NCBI GenBank assembly: GCA_947589305.1
Contig: CANQAP010000004.1
Coordinates: 124,001 to 188,000 of the forward strand
Source: an uncultured Lachnospiraceae bacterium
GTDB taxonomy: Bacteria > Bacillota > Clostridia > Lachnospirales > Lachnospiraceae
Direction of reading: 5' to 3'
DNA length: 64,000 nt
The notes under the pieces were generated by a model. That model saw only the letters and a program-made list of their open reading frames with translations. It was not told the DNA's origin and did no database searches. Below are positions 44,246-54,338 of the stretch, one piece after another. Every line of letters starts with the position of its first letter. Positions within the stretch are counted from its first letter, which is position 1. The position numbers were made by a program, and so were the translations under genes.

Positions 44246-45172
44246 TCATTGTATTTCCTGCCTATTGTTTTGTTTCAAATTCTCTGCGATTTCGCTTAGT
44301 TTGTGCAAGCGATGATTAACTCCGGACTTGCTGACAGGCGGCTGCATCTGCTCGCCCAATTCCTTCAGAGAGAGTTCCGGTTCCTGAAGCCGCAGTTCCG
44401 CTACCTGACGCAGCCCTGCACTTAATCCCGAAAATCCTTTCACCCGTTCAATATAACGGATATCTTCTAATTGACGCTGAGCCGCTGTCAAAGTCTTATT
44501 GATATTAGCCAGATCACAATTTACTTTACGGTTCGTCTGGTTGCGGACTTCCTTCCATACCCGAACATTTTCCATGTTCATCAACGCCCGATAAGCCCCC
44601 ATAATATTCAGGGCGTCTACTATCATCGCAGCTTCTTTTAAATAAACGACATCATATTTTTTACGGCGTACTATTTTCGCATCCAGCTCATACACATGGA
44701 ACAGCTCCTGTAGTGTCTCCGCCAATCCTCTCTCTTCACATGCAATTTCAAAATGATAAGATTTTTCCGGATTATTCACGGAACCACTTACTAAAAAAGC
44801 GCCTCTTAGAAATGCGCGCTTACAACACTCCTTTTGAATGATCAAGTGGTTCAGTCCGCCGAAACCAGACAGTTTACAGGTTTGCCGTATCTGTTCGACC
44901 GCCTTCCGGTCATTGACAGCCACTTCATAGACCACTGCCGCTTTCTTGTCACTATGGATCCGGATCCGAACCTCCGAAGACACATGAAAGATCCGGTAGA
45001 TCAGGAGATTCACTTTTTTCGCGACGCGAAAATTCTCGGTTCTCAGATGAATATTCGGATACCACACACTGCCGCTCATCAACAGCAAAGCCGTCAGCTC
45101 CGCTATCTGACAATGTCTGGCGGCAGAGACCTGCCGAAGCAATTCCTCTTTTACCTCTGAGGAAAATGACAT
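44246..45172 (-). CDS. whiA: WhiA-family DNA-binding protein
   Basis: Conserved Gram-positive protein with a degenerate LAGLIDADG-like domain plus a C-terminal helix-turn-helix; affects cell division and chromosome segregation in Bacillus and sporulation in Streptomyces. It starts MSFSSEVKEELLRQ. AFLRGAFLVSGSVNNPEKSYH is the LAGLIDADG-type strand, and LSLKELGEQMQPPVSKSGVNHRL is the HTH. The start at 45172 has AAGGGGTG upstream, inside the end of rapZ, so the two are translationally coupled. Length of 308 is normal. Confidence 0.95.
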   Translation of the reverse strand: MSFSSEVKEELLRQVSAARHCQIAELTALLLMSGSVWYPNIHLRTENFRVAKKVNLLIYRIFHVSSEVRIRIHSDKKAAVVYEVAVNDRKAVEQIRQTCKLSGFGGLNHLIIQKECCKRAFLRGAFLVSGSVNNPEKSYHFEIACEERGLAETLQELFHVYELDAKIVRRKKYDVVYLKEAAMIVDALNIMGAYRALMNMENVRVWKEVRNQTNRKVNCDLANINKTLTAAQRQLEDIRYIERVKGFSGLSAGLRQVAELRLQEPELSLKELGEQMQPPVSKSGVNHRLHKLSEIAENLKQNNRQEIQ

Positions 45173-45177
45173 TGATA

Positions 45178-46050
45178 TCACCCCTTTGTCATCGCATCTT
45201 TTCCGATATCTCTATGCTCTATTTTTACACTGTTCTCCGTAGTGAGCAGCATCCGATAAAGACTGTTTGCGAGCGTGACCGAACGGTGTTTGCCACCGGT
45301 GCATCCGATGGCTATGACCAGTTGATTTTTTCCCTCTTTCATATAATTCGGAATCAGAAACAACATCATATCCTGTAGCTTTTTTAAAAATTCTCCCGCT
45401 TCCGGTGTATTCAGTACAAAGTCCTGAACCGGTTTATCGTTTCCGGTCAGCGGTTTCAGTTCCGAGACATAATACGGATTCGGCAGGAATCGGACATCGA
45501 ACACCAGATCCGCATCTCTCGGTATCCCGTACTTAAAACCAAATGAAACCACCGTGATAATAAAACTGTGATATTCTCTGTTCTCTACAAAAATCTTTTC
45601 CAGTTCACTGCGGAATTCTCTGGTCAGCAGATTGGTCGTATCGATAATAAAACTTGCCATATCTTTCAAAAAGCCAATCTTCTGCCGTTCCTTGACAATG
45701 CCGCTTTCCACTCTGCCGGAACGGGCAAGCGGATGCTGTCTTCTGGTTTCTTTATATCGCTTTACGATCACCTCATCCGAGGCATCCAAAAATAAGATTT
45801 CAAACGGATATCCCTGTGAATCCAGTTCTTCCAAATAGCCGGATAATTTAACAATACCGCCACCACTTCGAATGTCCACCCCGATAGCGACGTTATTGAC
45901 CTCTGTACCAGAGTCATATGCAATTTCAGCAAATTTGGGGATCAGCTCGACCGGAAGATTATCCACACAAAAATAACCGAAATCTTCCAATGCCTTTAAC
46001 GCCGTACTTTTTCCGGCACCCGACATCCCCGTTACGATCACAAATCTCAT
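45178..46050 (-). CDS. rapZ: RapZ/YvcJ nucleotide-binding protein
   Basis: P-loop protein of the RapZ (YvcJ) family. Walker A is TGMSGAGKSTALKALED (residues 7-23). The family stretches FGYFCVDNLP and DLVFDVRFLPNPYY are present, as is the C-terminal IAIGCTGGKHRSV region. In enterobacteria RapZ controls GlmS mRNA; in Firmicutes the role is less defined. It is followed at once by whiA with overlap of signals and preceded by murB at 17 bases. The yvcK gene that separates these in Bacillus is absent here. Length of 290 is normal. Confidence 0.96.
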   Translation of the reverse strand: MRFVIVTGMSGAGKSTALKALEDFGYFCVDNLPVELIPKFAEIAYDSGTEVNNVAIGVDIRSGGGIVKLSGYLEELDSQGYPFEILFLDASDEVIVKRYKETRRQHPLARSGRVESGIVKERQKIGFLKDMASFIIDTTNLLTREFRSELEKIFVENREYHSFIITVVSFGFKYGIPRDADLVFDVRFLPNPYYVSELKPLTGNDKPVQDFVLNTPEAGEFLKKLQDMMLFLIPNYMKEGKNQLVIAIGCTGGKHRSVTLANSLYRMLLTTENSVKIEHRDIGKDAMTKG

Positions 46051-46067
46051 ATTCTCGCCTCTTTGCC

Positions 46068-47024
46068 CTACTCTGCCTGTTCCGGCAATGTTTCTTTCTT
46101 TCTGCTTTCCGAAAAATCTCCCATCTTCCGTACCTCAGGTTCCAAAACCACCTGAAATTTTTCTTCTACCCGTTTGGTGATCTCATTCATGAGTGTAACA
46201 ATCTCCCGTGCGGTTGCTTTCCCCCGATTGATCACAAATCCGCAATGTTTTTCCGAAACCTGTGCATCTCCTATCCGATATCCTGCCAAACCGGTATCCA
46301 TGATTAATTTCCCCGCAAAATATCCTTCCGGACGCTTGAATGTACTGCCTGCGCTTGGAAACTCCAACGGCTGTTTTTTCTGTCTCGCATCATTCAACTC
46401 TTTCATTTTTTCCGCAATAGCCTCCGGTTTCCCTTTGTGCAATTTCAACTTCACTTCCAGTACGATATAATTCTGCTTTGAAACAATACTCTCCCGGTAT
46501 CCGAATTCCATTTGGTCCTGCGGCAGGATCAATACTTCGCCGTCATGAGACAATAAAGTGACACAGTCTATAATATCCTTCATTTCCCCTTCATATGCAC
46601 CGGCATTCATCACCACCGCTCCACCGATCGTTCCCGGAATGCCGGATGCAAATTCCATCCCGCTCAATCCGTGTTCCATAGCCACATGGGCTGCCTTTGA
46701 CAGCATACATCCGGCTTGTACCCAAACGGTGTCGTCATCGCCGACTTCAATCTTTGAAAAATCACTTCCGATCTGGATCACAACACCCCGGATTCCTCCG
46801 TCGCCTACCAAGAGATTGCTGCCGTTCCCTATAATATAATAAGGGACCGCTAATTCTTGGCAGCATTGTATTCCCTTTTCGATTTCCGCAACACTCGCCG
46901 GTCGAATCAGGAGATCCGCATTTCCGCCGACACGAAATGTCGTATGTTTTTTCATCGGTTCTTCCACAAACATCCGTTCCGGAGCAATGATATCCCGAAG
47001 ACTGCTTACTATATCACCTTCCAT
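46068..47024 (-). CDS. murB: UDP-N-acetylenolpyruvoylglucosamine reductase
   Basis: Reduces UDP-GlcNAc-enolpyruvate to UDP-MurNAc in peptidoglycan synthesis, using FAD and NADPH. The FAD loop is IIGNGSNLLVGDGGIRG (residues 65-81). GMEFASGIPGTIGGAVVMNAGAYEGE and SAGSTFKRPEG with the catalytic Ser are also present. Length of 318 matches the shorter Gram-positive type. The start at 47024 has GGAAAGGAAG upstream; an earlier in-frame start is unlikely. It heads the murB-rapZ-whiA run. A repeated CCGTCAACCGT flanks its putative promoter region. Confidence 0.96.
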   Translation of the reverse strand: MEGDIVSSLRDIIAPERMFVEEPMKKHTTFRVGGNADLLIRPASVAEIEKGIQCCQELAVPYYIIGNGSNLLVGDGGIRGVVIQIGSDFSKIEVGDDDTVWVQAGCMLSKAAHVAMEHGLSGMEFASGIPGTIGGAVVMNAGAYEGEMKDIIDCVTLLSHDGEVLILPQDQMEFGYRESIVSKQNYIVLEVKLKLHKGKPEAIAEKMKELNDARQKKQPLEFPSAGSTFKRPEGYFAGKLIMDTGLAGYRIGDAQVSEKHCGFVINRGKATAREIVTLMNEITKRVEEKFQVVLEPEVRKMGDFSESRKKETLPEQAE

Positions 47025-47106
47025 AATCTTCCTTTCCGTCAACCGTATCCGTTAATCTATACTTATGTATCCGCCCAATGCTTCATGCCGTCAACCGTCA
47101 TACAGA

Positions 47107-48045
47107 CTATCCTAAAATAAGCTTTGCTCCGCCGTAGATTCCTGCATCATTACCCAGTGTCGCCAGCTCAAATTTCGTCGTTCTGCAGGCATGAAACGCA
47201 TACTGTTCAAAATATTTTTCGGTTGTATCGATCAGAATCTTTCCTGCCTTTGACACACCGCCCCCGATCACAAACACTTCCGGATCAACTACACATGCCA
47301 CCTGCGCCAATGCACGCCCGAGACATGCGCCATGGGCTTCCACCAGATCATTTGCCAGCTCATCGCCCTCTTTTGCCGCATCAAAAATCTCTTTTGCCGA
47401 TATGTACTGCACACTCCGCAGCTTAGACGGAGTCTCTGTATTATTCAGCAAAATCTTTGCCTGTCTGACAATACCGGTAGCGGATGTGTACTGTTCCAAA
47501 CAGCCCTTCTTTCCGCAGCCACAGGTCTCTGTCTCATCATCATTGACCTGCATATGTCCAATCTCTCCGCCGGCGCCGTTTACGCCTGCGAGCATCTTTC
47601 CGCCTAAGATAATACCGCCTCCTACACCGGTTCCCAATGTCACCATAACGATATCCTGATAGCCTTTACCGCCGCCTTGCCACATTTCGCCCATAGCCGC
47701 CATGTTGGCATCGTTTCCGGCTTTTACCGGCAGCCCGCTCAGTTTACATAATTCTTCTTCCACATTAAAAATGCCCCAGCCCAGATTCACGCATTTCAAT
47801 ACGGTACCGTCTTGCTTGACCGGTCCCGGGACACCCATTCCGATTCCCGCTACGTCCGCCTTATCAATCGTCGTTTCACATAGTTTATCATCGATGGATT
47901 CTGCCACGTCACTTAAGATATAACGACCGCCTTCATCTTTTCTGGTCGGGATCTCCCACTTTTTTACCAGTTCTCCGTCCACCGTAAAAATACCGATCTT
48001 TACGGTCGTTCCACCGATATCAACACCTACCGCATACTTTGCCAT
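47107..48045 (-). CDS. glcK: ROK-family glucokinase
   Basis: Phosphorylates glucose to glucose-6-phosphate with ATP. The ATP phosphate loop is VGVDIGGTTVKIG (residues 7-19). GAGGEIGHMQ holds the glucose ligands and the zinc motif is CGCGKKGCLEQ. Length of 312 is normal. AAAGGAGGAG precedes the ATG at 48045. It lies 41 bases after hprK on the same strand, so glucose phosphorylation and the catabolite kinase are probably co-expressed. No sugar-responsive operator is evident. Confidence 0.94.
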   Translation of the reverse strand: MAKYAVGVDIGGTTVKIGIFTVDGELVKKWEIPTRKDEGGRYILSDVAESIDDKLCETTIDKADVAGIGMGVPGPVKQDGTVLKCVNLGWGIFNVEEELCKLSGLPVKAGNDANMAAMGEMWQGGGKGYQDIVMVTLGTGVGGGIILGGKMLAGVNGAGGEIGHMQVNDDETETCGCGKKGCLEQYTSATGIVRQAKILLNNTETPSKLRSVQYISAKEIFDAAKEGDELANDLVEAHGACLGRALAQVACVVDPEVFVIGGGVSKAGKILIDTTEKYFEQYAFHACRTTKFELATLGNDAGIYGGAKLILG

Positions 48046-48086
48046 TTGTTTCTCCTCCTTTAGACCTATAGAATTCGTTCCTTCTT

Positions 48087-49031
48087 TTATTGTAAATGAT
48101 TGTTCTGATGCTTCTGCATATTTCCCGTGACACGGTTATATAATTCCTGTGCCGCATTGTATCCCATCTTTTTCTGTCGATGATTGACCGCTGCCGACTC
48201 TACGATAATTGCGATATTTCTTCCCGGTCGGATCGGAATCGAGTGGCTTACCACCTGATTTCCTAAGATTTCCGTATACTGATCGGAAAGACCCAGACGG
48301 TCATATTCCGTATCCTTACTCCATTCCTCCAGTTTAATGATCAAATCAATGGTTTCCGACATCTTCACACACTCAACGCCAAACAATGTCTTCACATCAA
48401 TGATGCCGATTCCGCGAAGCTCAATAAAATGTCTGGTTATATCCGGCGCCGTTCCTACCAGTGTCTCGTCACTGACCTTTTTGATCTCTACCACATCATC
48501 CGATACCAGCCGATGACCGCGCTTGATCAGCTCCAATGCCGCTTCACTCTTACCGATACCGCTTTCTCCCATGATCAGGATCCCCTCACCATACACATCC
48601 ACCAAGACGCCATGCAGACTGATACGCGGTGCCAGTTCCACGTGCAGCCAACGTACAGCCTCATGCACAAATGAGGAGGTCGTGGAATGCGAAGTCAAAA
48701 CCGGTATGCCATATTCCCGCGCCACATCTAAAATGAAGTCATGCGGTTCCAGTCCACGGCAGAAGATCAGGCAGGGAATCTTATAAGAAAACAGCTTCTT
48801 AAAAATATCCCTGTTTTCCTCCTCCGTGTGCATATTTGCAATATAAGCATGTTCTACATTTCCGCATATCTGGATGCGATTGGCGTCAAAATGTTCAAAA
48901 AAACCCGCCAACTGTACTGCCGGTCTGTTAATATCCGGATCGGTGATCATGATCTTGTCCGTATCGATCTCCGGCAAGTGATTTACTAAATGTAGTTTTT
49001 CAATCATCTTTGTCAATGAAACCTCGTACAT
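48087..49031 (-). CDS. hprK: HPr kinase/phosphorylase
   Basis: Phosphorylates and dephosphorylates the regulatory serine of HPr and Crh to drive catabolite control. Walker A is GESGIGKS (155-162). H140 in ISLHGVLVD and the signature stretch ELRGIGIIDVKTLFG are present. Length of 314 is normal. AAAAGGAGA precedes the ATG at 49031. Its likely target, the Crh-like protein, is 4 kb downstream. It has an extended -10 promoter and is probably cotranscribed with glcK. Confidence 0.96.
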   Translation of the reverse strand: MYEVSLTKMIEKLHLVNHLPEIDTDKIMITDPDINRPAVQLAGFFEHFDANRIQICGNVEHAYIANMHTEEENRDIFKKLFSYKIPCLIFCRGLEPHDFILDVAREYGIPVLTSHSTTSSFVHEAVRWLHVELAPRISLHGVLVDVYGEGILIMGESGIGKSEAALELIKRGHRLVSDDVVEIKKVSDETLVGTAPDITRHFIELRGIGIIDVKTLFGVECVKMSETIDLIIKLEEWSKDTEYDRLGLSDQYTEILGNQVVSHSIPIRPGRNIAIIVESAAVNHRQKKMGYNAAQELYNRVTGNMQKHQNNHLQ

Positions 49032-49064
49032 ATCTGTCTCCTTTTCTGTTTCTCTTAATATTTT

Positions 49065-49073
49065 ATTTTACCA
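49065..49073 (-). promoter_or_regulatory. Extended -10 promoter of hprK-glcK
   Basis: TGGTAAAAT on the minus strand about 35 bases upstream of the hprK start has no good -35 at normal spacing (a TTGATG lies 20 bases away). Confidence 0.45.
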
Positions 49074-49103
49074 TAGTTCCTCCGGCGGTGCATCAATTAA
49101 ATT

Positions 49104-51002
49104 TCATTTACCGTCTGAATCCGCCGGATGATCTCTGTGAAAAAATTCATATACCGCCTGTGCCGCCTGCGTATTCATGCCGGGAACCTGCCGCAAAGTC
49201 TCTACCGGCGCCTGACGAATGGCATCAATGGTCTGAAAATACTGCAATAATGCTTTCCGCCTCGTCGGTCCGATACCAGAGATCCCGTCTAAGACCGAAC
49301 GTACCTGTGATTTACTTCGCAACAGCTTATGATATTCAATCGCAAAACGGTGCGCTTCATCCTGAATACGGGTAATCAGATCAAACGCTTCATTCTGCTT
49401 TGGGAACATGATTTCCTGATTTTGATAATATAATCCTCTGGTCCTGTGATTATCATCCTTCACCATCCCGCACACCGGAATATCCAACTGCAGAGCTTCC
49501 AGCACCCGCAGTGCCACGTTGACCTGCCCTTTTCCTCCGTCCATCATGATCAGATCCGGAAAACGATTAAAGCTGCCCAATTCTTCTGCCAACCCCTCTT
49601 CCTCTATCTGCCTGCGTTCTTTCTGCCCATGCAGGAATCGTCTTGTCAAGGTTTCCTCCATGCTCTTATAATCATCTTGTCCGTTGACTGTCCGCAAGCG
49701 GAATTTACGGTAATCACTCCGTTTCGCTTTCCCCTGTTCAAACACGACCATAGATGCAACCGTATTGACGCCGCTGATGTTGGAAATATCAAACGCTTCG
49801 ATGCGTTCCGCCTTTTCTATCCCGATCAGGTCGGCAATTTCCTGTGCGGCTCCTACTGTTCTTGCATTCTCTCTTTTGATTTTTTCCAAATCCTGATTGA
49901 GAACCATCGTCGCATTTTCTTTTGCCAATTCCACCAGTTTATGCTTTTCTCCCTTTTGCGGCGTGAGGATATGCACTCTCTGACTCCGCTTTTGGGACAG
50001 CCATTGCTCAAGGAGTTCTTTTTCATCTACATCCGTTTCCAAAAGCAATTCCCGCGGCACATATGGAGTGCCTGCATAATACTGCTTGACAAATGCCGTC
50101 ATGCTTTCTTTTGGCTGGGATTCCTCCACGCCTGCCATGTGAAAATGTTCTCTTCCTAACAACTTCCCGTCACGAATAAAGAAAATAGCAACTACGGCTT
50201 CTTTATCCTGCACCGCCATAGCGACGACATCCCGGTCAAAAGCCTGTGAATTCGGATTCGTAATCCTTTGCCTGCCCGCGATATGTTGCACGCTTTCCAG
50301 CAGATCCCGATACTCTGCCGCCTTTTCAAACTCGAATTCTGCCGCGGCATTCTGCATCTTTTCTTTCAGCTCCGTCATCACATGTTTTGTATTACCGTTC
50401 AAAAAATCCAATACTTCATCCACGTGCGTTCTGTATTCTTCTTCCGTAATATATCCCTGACACGGCGCCGGGCATTGTTTCATCTGATAATACAAACACG
50501 GTCGCTCCGCCCCGGTCTCCTTGGGCAGATTTCGGTTGCAAAACCGTATATGATATAATTTTTGGATCAGGTCGATCGTATCCCTGACCGCTCCCGCACT
50601 GGTAAAAGGACCGAAATACTTACTTTTATCCCGCTTCATCCGACGTGTCAGCAATACCCGGGGAAACGGTTCCTCCACGGTGACTTTGATGAACGGATAC
50701 GTTTTATCATCCGTCAGCATCGTATTATACTTCGGAGCATATTCCTTGATCAGATTATTTTCCAAAACCAAAGCCTCCAGTTCGGAGTCCGTCACGATAT
50801 ACTCAAAATAATGAATCAGGGAAATCATTTTTTCTATCTTCGGAGAACGGTTGCGTCCCGACTGAAAATACTGACGTACCCGATGTTTCAGATTGATCGC
50901 TTTTCCGACATATAGAATTTCATCTGACTTGCCGTGCATGAGATAAACCCCCGGCTGTTCCGGCAATTTTTTCAATTCTTCCGCTATATCAAACTCTTTC
51001 AT
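49104..51002 (-). CDS. uvrC: Excinuclease ABC subunit C
   Basis: Makes the two incisions in nucleotide excision repair with UvrAB. The N-terminal GIY-YIG domain has [23 protein letters not shown] motif region lies near 205-240. The central Cys-rich [15 protein letters not shown] is present. The C-terminal RNase-H-like nuclease domain has [19 protein letters not shown] and [17 protein letters not shown] (HhH)2 end includes [16 protein letters not shown]. Length of 632 is normal. GAGGACAGT precedes the ATG at 51002. Confidence 0.97.
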   Translation of the reverse strand: MKEFDIAEELKKLPEQPGVYLMHGKSDEILYVGKAINLKHRVRQYFQSGRNRSPKIEKMISLIHYFEYIVTDSELEALVLENNLIKEYAPKYNTMLTDDKTYPFIKVTVEEPFPRVLLTRRMKRDKSKYFGPFTSAGAVRDTIDLIQKLYHIRFCNRNLPKETGAERPCLYYQMKQCPAPCQGYITEEEYRTHVDEVLDFLNGNTKHVMTELKEKMQNAAAEFEFEKAAEYRDLLESVQHIAGRQRITNPNSQAFDRDVVAMAVQDKEAVVAIFFIRDGKLLGREHFHMAGVEESQPKESMTAFVKQYYAGTPYVPRELLLETDVDEKELLEQWLSQKRSQRVHILTPQKGEKHKLVELAKENATMVLNQDLEKIKRENARTVGAAQEIADLIGIEKAERIEAFDISNISGVNTVASMVVFEQGKAKRSDYRKFRLRTVNGQDDYKSMEETLTRRFLHGQKERRQIEEEGLAEELGSFNRFPDLIMMDGGKGQVNVALRVLEALQLDIPVCGMVKDDNHRTRGLYYQNQEIMFPKQNEAFDLITRIQDEAHRFAIEYHKLLRSKSQVRSVLDGISGIGPTRRKALLQYFQTIDAIRQAPVETLRQVPGMNTQAAQAVYEFFHRDHPADSDGK

Positions 51003-51035
51003 ACTGTCCTCTCGTTTCTTTTCTTTTCCCTTATC

Positions 51036-51064
51036 AGTATACGGGATTTTTTCCTGTTTTTAAA
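51036..51064 (-). promoter_or_regulatory. Promoter of uvrC
   Basis: TTTAAA (51059-51064) and TATACT (51036-51041) on the minus strand are 17 bases apart. Confidence 0.55.
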
Positions 51065-51146
51065 GCCGCACATTCCAATATACACGGAAATGACTGTGTG
51101 CCATGCCGTTTTTCCCGTCACCGCCTTTCGATCCGGCGATGCAGAC

Positions 51147-51175
51147 TTGCTATTTTATGGCAATCAGTATAAAAT
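51147..51175 (+). promoter_or_regulatory. Promoter of the second DegV gene
   Basis: TTGCTA (51147-51152) and TAAAAT (51170-51175) are 17 bases apart, divergent from uvrC. Confidence 0.7.
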
Positions 51176-51219
51176 AAACAAAAACGTAGACACTAAAGTA
51201 TAGATTGCGAGGTACCGTT

Positions 51220-52086
51220 ATGAAACCTTACATTATTTCGACCGATTGTATGGCTGATTTACCGGCAGATTTTATTGCATCCCATCAACTTTCCGTGCAT
51301 CCGCTCTATTATCAGCTTGGCGACAAGACATATAATGCTTTGGAGAATGCTCTCCCGGAAGCGGAGTTTTATGCCAAAATGCGAAACGGAGAAATGCCGA
51401 CCACAATGGCGAGCAATCCGGAAACGATCAGACAAAGCTTTTTAAAGAACCTATCGGATGGATATGATATTCTTCATATCAGTTTTTCTTCCGCTTTAAG
51501 TTCCAGTTATAACAACTCGGCAGTGACTGCCAACGAGGTCATGTCCGAACAGCCGGGCAGCCGGATCATTGTCGTCGATTCCCTGTGCGCATCGCTCGGA
51601 CAAGGATTACTGGTCTATTACGCCTGCAAGAAAAAAGAGGGAGGCGCTTCTTTAGAAGAAACAGCGGAATACATCGAACAGTTAAAACTCCATGTCTGTC
51701 ATCAGTTCACGGTTGACGACCTGTTTCATTTACACCGTGGCGGTCGTGTCAGCAAAGCCACCGCCATCATCGGAACCATTGCGCATATCAAACCCGTCCT
51801 GCATGTAGATAATGAAGGACGGCTCATCAATATCTCTAAAGTACGCGGTCGAAAACGTTCACTGATCACACTGGTAGATAATATGGAACATACCATGGGT
51901 GATTACGAAAATCCCGTTGTGTTTATCAGCCACGGCGATTGCTTAGAAGATGCGGAATTCGTCAAGCATCAGATTGAAGAACGTCTTGGCATTCATCATT
52001 TTCTGATCAATTATGTCGGTTCTACGATCGGCGCGCATTCCGGTCCCGGAACTGTCGCCTTATTTTTTCTCGGCACCCAGCGGTAA
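51220..52086 (+). CDS. DegV family fatty-acid-binding protein (second copy)
   Basis: A 288-residue lipid-binding protein of the DegV/FakB type. It starts KPYIISTDCMADLPADF. ISFSSALSSSYNNSAV is the lipid-carboxyl serine region, VDDLFHLHRGGRVSKATAIIG the central signature, and VGSTIGAHSGPGTVALFF the C-terminal end. The start at 51220 is set by GAGG 7 bases upstream. It is monocistronic with its own promoter and terminator. It differs strongly from the copy at 28937-29812 outside the family motifs, so the two are old paralogues that may bind different acyl chains (inference). Confidence 0.92.
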   Translation: MKPYIISTDCMADLPADFIASHQLSVHPLYYQLGDKTYNALENALPEAEFYAKMRNGEMPTTMASNPETIRQSFLKNLSDGYDILHISFSSALSSSYNNSAVTANEVMSEQPGSRIIVVDSLCASLGQGLLVYYACKKKEGGASLEETAEYIEQLKLHVCHQFTVDDLFHLHRGGRVSKATAIIGTIAHIKPVLHVDNEGRLINISKVRGRKRSLITLVDNMEHTMGDYENPVVFISHGDCLEDAEFVKHQIEERLGIHHFLINYVGSTIGAHSGPGTVALFFLGTQR

Positions 52087-52099
52087 GCGATAAAACGAT

Positions 52100-52143
52100 A
52101 ACCGGCAGATCACGTTCCTCTAACGGAATGTGATCTGCCGGTT
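52100..52143. terminator. Bidirectional terminator between degV and ftsH
   Basis: Arms 52100-52118 and 52125-52143 form a stem of about 19 pairs with one G-U, between convergent stops. Confidence 0.85.
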
Positions 52144-52165
52144 GTATTATGTTCCAACTGTGTAA

Positions 52166-54166
52166 TTATGATTCATCGGTTTCGGGATTTTCATCATCCG
52201 CATCCGCTTCGGGCTGAACGGTTTCGAGATCTTCATCATCCACATCCGCTTCAGGCTGAACGGCTTCTGCTTCATCCGCCTGTGAGATTTCAGACTTAGG
52301 CGCCGGAGCTTCCGGTTCTTGAATTCCTTTCTTTTCATTATAGATCTTCATGAATTCTTTACCGGTGATCGTCTCCTTTTCGATCAGGTATTCCGCCAAT
52401 TCATCCATCAACTGTTCGTTTTCTTTCAGCATCTTATATGCCTGTTTATATGCCCGTTTCAGCATTTTCTGGACTTCTTTATCAATCTGCGTTGCCGTCT
52501 CTTCCGAACAATTCAGTACACGTCTGCCGTCCAGATAGCGGTTTTGTGTGGATTCCAACGCCACCATGCCAAATTTATCGGACATACCGTAAAGCGTTAC
52601 CATCGCCCTTGCCTTCGCCGTTGCCTGTTCAATATCATTTGACGCGCCGGTAGTCACAGAGTCGAATTTAATTTCCTCTGCCGCCCTGCCGCCTAGAGAA
52701 GTCACAAGATCAGCCAGCATTTCCTGCTTGGTATTCAGATATTTTTCCTCCTCCGGCACCTGCATGACATATCCCAAAGCCCCCATGGTTCTCGGAATGA
52801 TCGTGATCTTCTGCACCGGCTCCGTATGTTTTTGTAAGGCAATGATCAGCGCATGACCGATCTCATGGTATGCCACGATCTTTTTCTCTTTCTCGCTGAG
52901 AATCCGATCCTTCTTTTCTTTACCGGCAAATACCACTTCCACCGACTCGAATAGATCCTTTTGACTGACATACTGTCTGCCCGCCTTTACCGCCGCCAAT
53001 GCCGCTTCATTAATAATATTCGCCAGATCGGCACCGACCGCTCCCGAAGTCGCCAACGCCAATTCGTCAAAATCAACCGTCTCATCCATCTTGACATTTT
53101 TAGAATGCACTTTCAGGGTATCAATACGTCCTTTCAGATCCGGTTTTTCCACGATCACGCGCCGGTCAAATCGTCCCGGACGAAGCAATGCCTTATCCAA
53201 AACTTCCGGTCGGTTGGTAGCCGCTAAAATGACAATACCTTTTGAGGTGTCAAATCCGTCCATTTCAGAAAGCAACTGGTTCAAAGTCTGCTCCCGCTCG
53301 GAGTCGCCTCCATGCCCTACGGTATCGCGGCTGCGTCCGATCGCATCAATCTCGTCGATGAAAATGATACATGGCGCCATTGCATTTGCATCTTTAAACA
53401 GATCCCGCACTCTCGATGCGCCGACACCCACATACATTTCTACGAAATCAGAACCGGATAACGAGAAAAACGGCACGTTTGCTTCACCGGCAACCGCTTT
53501 TGCCAGCAAAGTCTTACCGGTACCCGGAGGACCTACCAGCAAGGCGCCTCGCGGTAATTTTGCCCCGATCTCCAGATACTTTTTCGGATTATGCAGAAAA
53601 TCTACCATTTCTACCAGCGATTCTTTTGCTTCCTCCTGTCCTGCCACATCGGCAAAGGTAACTCCGGTCTTCTTTTCTACATACACTTTTGCCTTGGAGC
53701 GTCCGACGCCGCCCATCATGCCGCTCTTAGCCAATAGCCGCATGAAGAGTGTCATGACCAGATATATGACGCCCAGCATCAACAAAAACTGCAGGATATT
53801 CAGCCACCAAGCATTGGAATTATCCGGCATTTCTTCATATTCAATCCCCGCTTCTTCCAATTTGTCTACCAAATAAATGTCATAGACACGTAGCGTGGTG
53901 TAAGTCACCTTTTGCAGCGCATGCCCGCTTTCCTCTTCCACCGGATGAATGGTAATGGTACTGTCAGAGATCTCCACTGATTCAATCTGATCTTCCTGAA
54001 GCATTTCCATAAATTCGCTATATTTAATCTCCTCAATGGTGCCTTGCTTAAATCTCTGCAGCGTTCCCCAAAATAACAAGGTAAGCACAACAGAAATAAT
54101 TAACATAACGATCAACGGCTTCCATGAACCATTCGGTTTTCTATTATCTGAATTGTTTTCGTTCAT
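52166..54166 (-). CDS. ftsH: ATP-dependent zinc metalloprotease FtsH
   Basis: Membrane AAA protease for quality control. Two membrane segments (about 17-34 and 119-143) flank a small outer domain. The AAA domain has Walker [10 protein letters not shown], Walker [13 protein letters not shown] and an SRH with [18 protein letters not shown]. The zinc site is [10 protein letters not shown]. Length of 666 is slightly long because of an acidic tail after residue 620 with two copies of a 14-residue unit (VQPEADxDDExxET, encoded by a 42-base repeat at 52178-52261). AAGGAGGATAAAG precedes the ATG. The tail is probably disordered and variable. Confidence 0.97.
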   Translation of the reverse strand: MNENNSDNRKPNGSWKPLIVMLIISVVLTLLFWGTLQRFKQGTIEEIKYSEFMEMLQEDQIESVEISDSTITIHPVEEESGHALQKVTYTTLRVYDIYLVDKLEEAGIEYEEMPDNSNAWWLNILQFLLMLGVIYLVMTLFMRLLAKSGMMGGVGRSKAKVYVEKKTGVTFADVAGQEEAKESLVEMVDFLHNPKKYLEIGAKLPRGALLVGPPGTGKTLLAKAVAGEANVPFFSLSGSDFVEMYVGVGASRVRDLFKDANAMAPCIIFIDEIDAIGRSRDTVGHGGDSEREQTLNQLLSEMDGFDTSKGIVILAATNRPEVLDKALLRPGRFDRRVIVEKPDLKGRIDTLKVHSKNVKMDETVDFDELALATSGAVGADLANIINEAALAAVKAGRQYVSQKDLFESVEVVFAGKEKKDRILSEKEKKIVAYHEIGHALIIALQKHTEPVQKITIIPRTMGALGYVMQVPEEEKYLNTKQEMLADLVTSLGGRAAEEIKFDSVTTGASNDIEQATAKARAMVTLYGMSDKFGMVALESTQNRYLDGRRVLNCSEETATQIDKEVQKMLKRAYKQAYKMLKENEQLMDELAEYLIEKETITGKEFMKIYNEKKGIQEPEAPAPKSEISQADEAEAVQPEADVDDEDLETVQPEADADDENPETDES
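52178..52261 (-). repeat. 42-base tandem repeat within the ftsH 3' end
   Basis: Two adjacent 42-base units starting at 52178 and 52220 differ at a few positions and encode the acidic 14-residue repeats of the FtsH tail. Confidence 0.8.
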
Positions 54167-54219
54167 CTTTATCCTCCTTCGGTTTCAATGTATGATTGAT
54201 ACCGTATGCTTCTTCGTTT

Positions 54220-54248
54220 AATATACTAGCTTCTATTTAATAAATCAA
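54220..54248 (-). promoter_or_regulatory. Promoter of ftsH
   Basis: TTGATT (54243-54248) and TATATT (54220-54225) on the minus strand are 17 bases apart. Confidence 0.75.
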
Positions 54249-54303
54249 ATAAAAGTTATGGAAAGAATGTTAAAGTTATCTAAATTCTCCGCAAAAATAC
54301 TCA

Positions 54304-54332
54304 TTGACTATTAATTACCATTCCTCTATAAT
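54304..54332 (+). promoter_or_regulatory. Promoter of pyrG
   Basis: TTGACT (54304-54309) and a perfect TATAAT (54327-54332) are 17 bases apart. The expected start near 54339 gives a leader of about 165 bases. The initially transcribed bases are not the GGGC type used in Bacillus pyrG control. Confidence 0.85.
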
Positions 54333-54338
54333 TAACTT

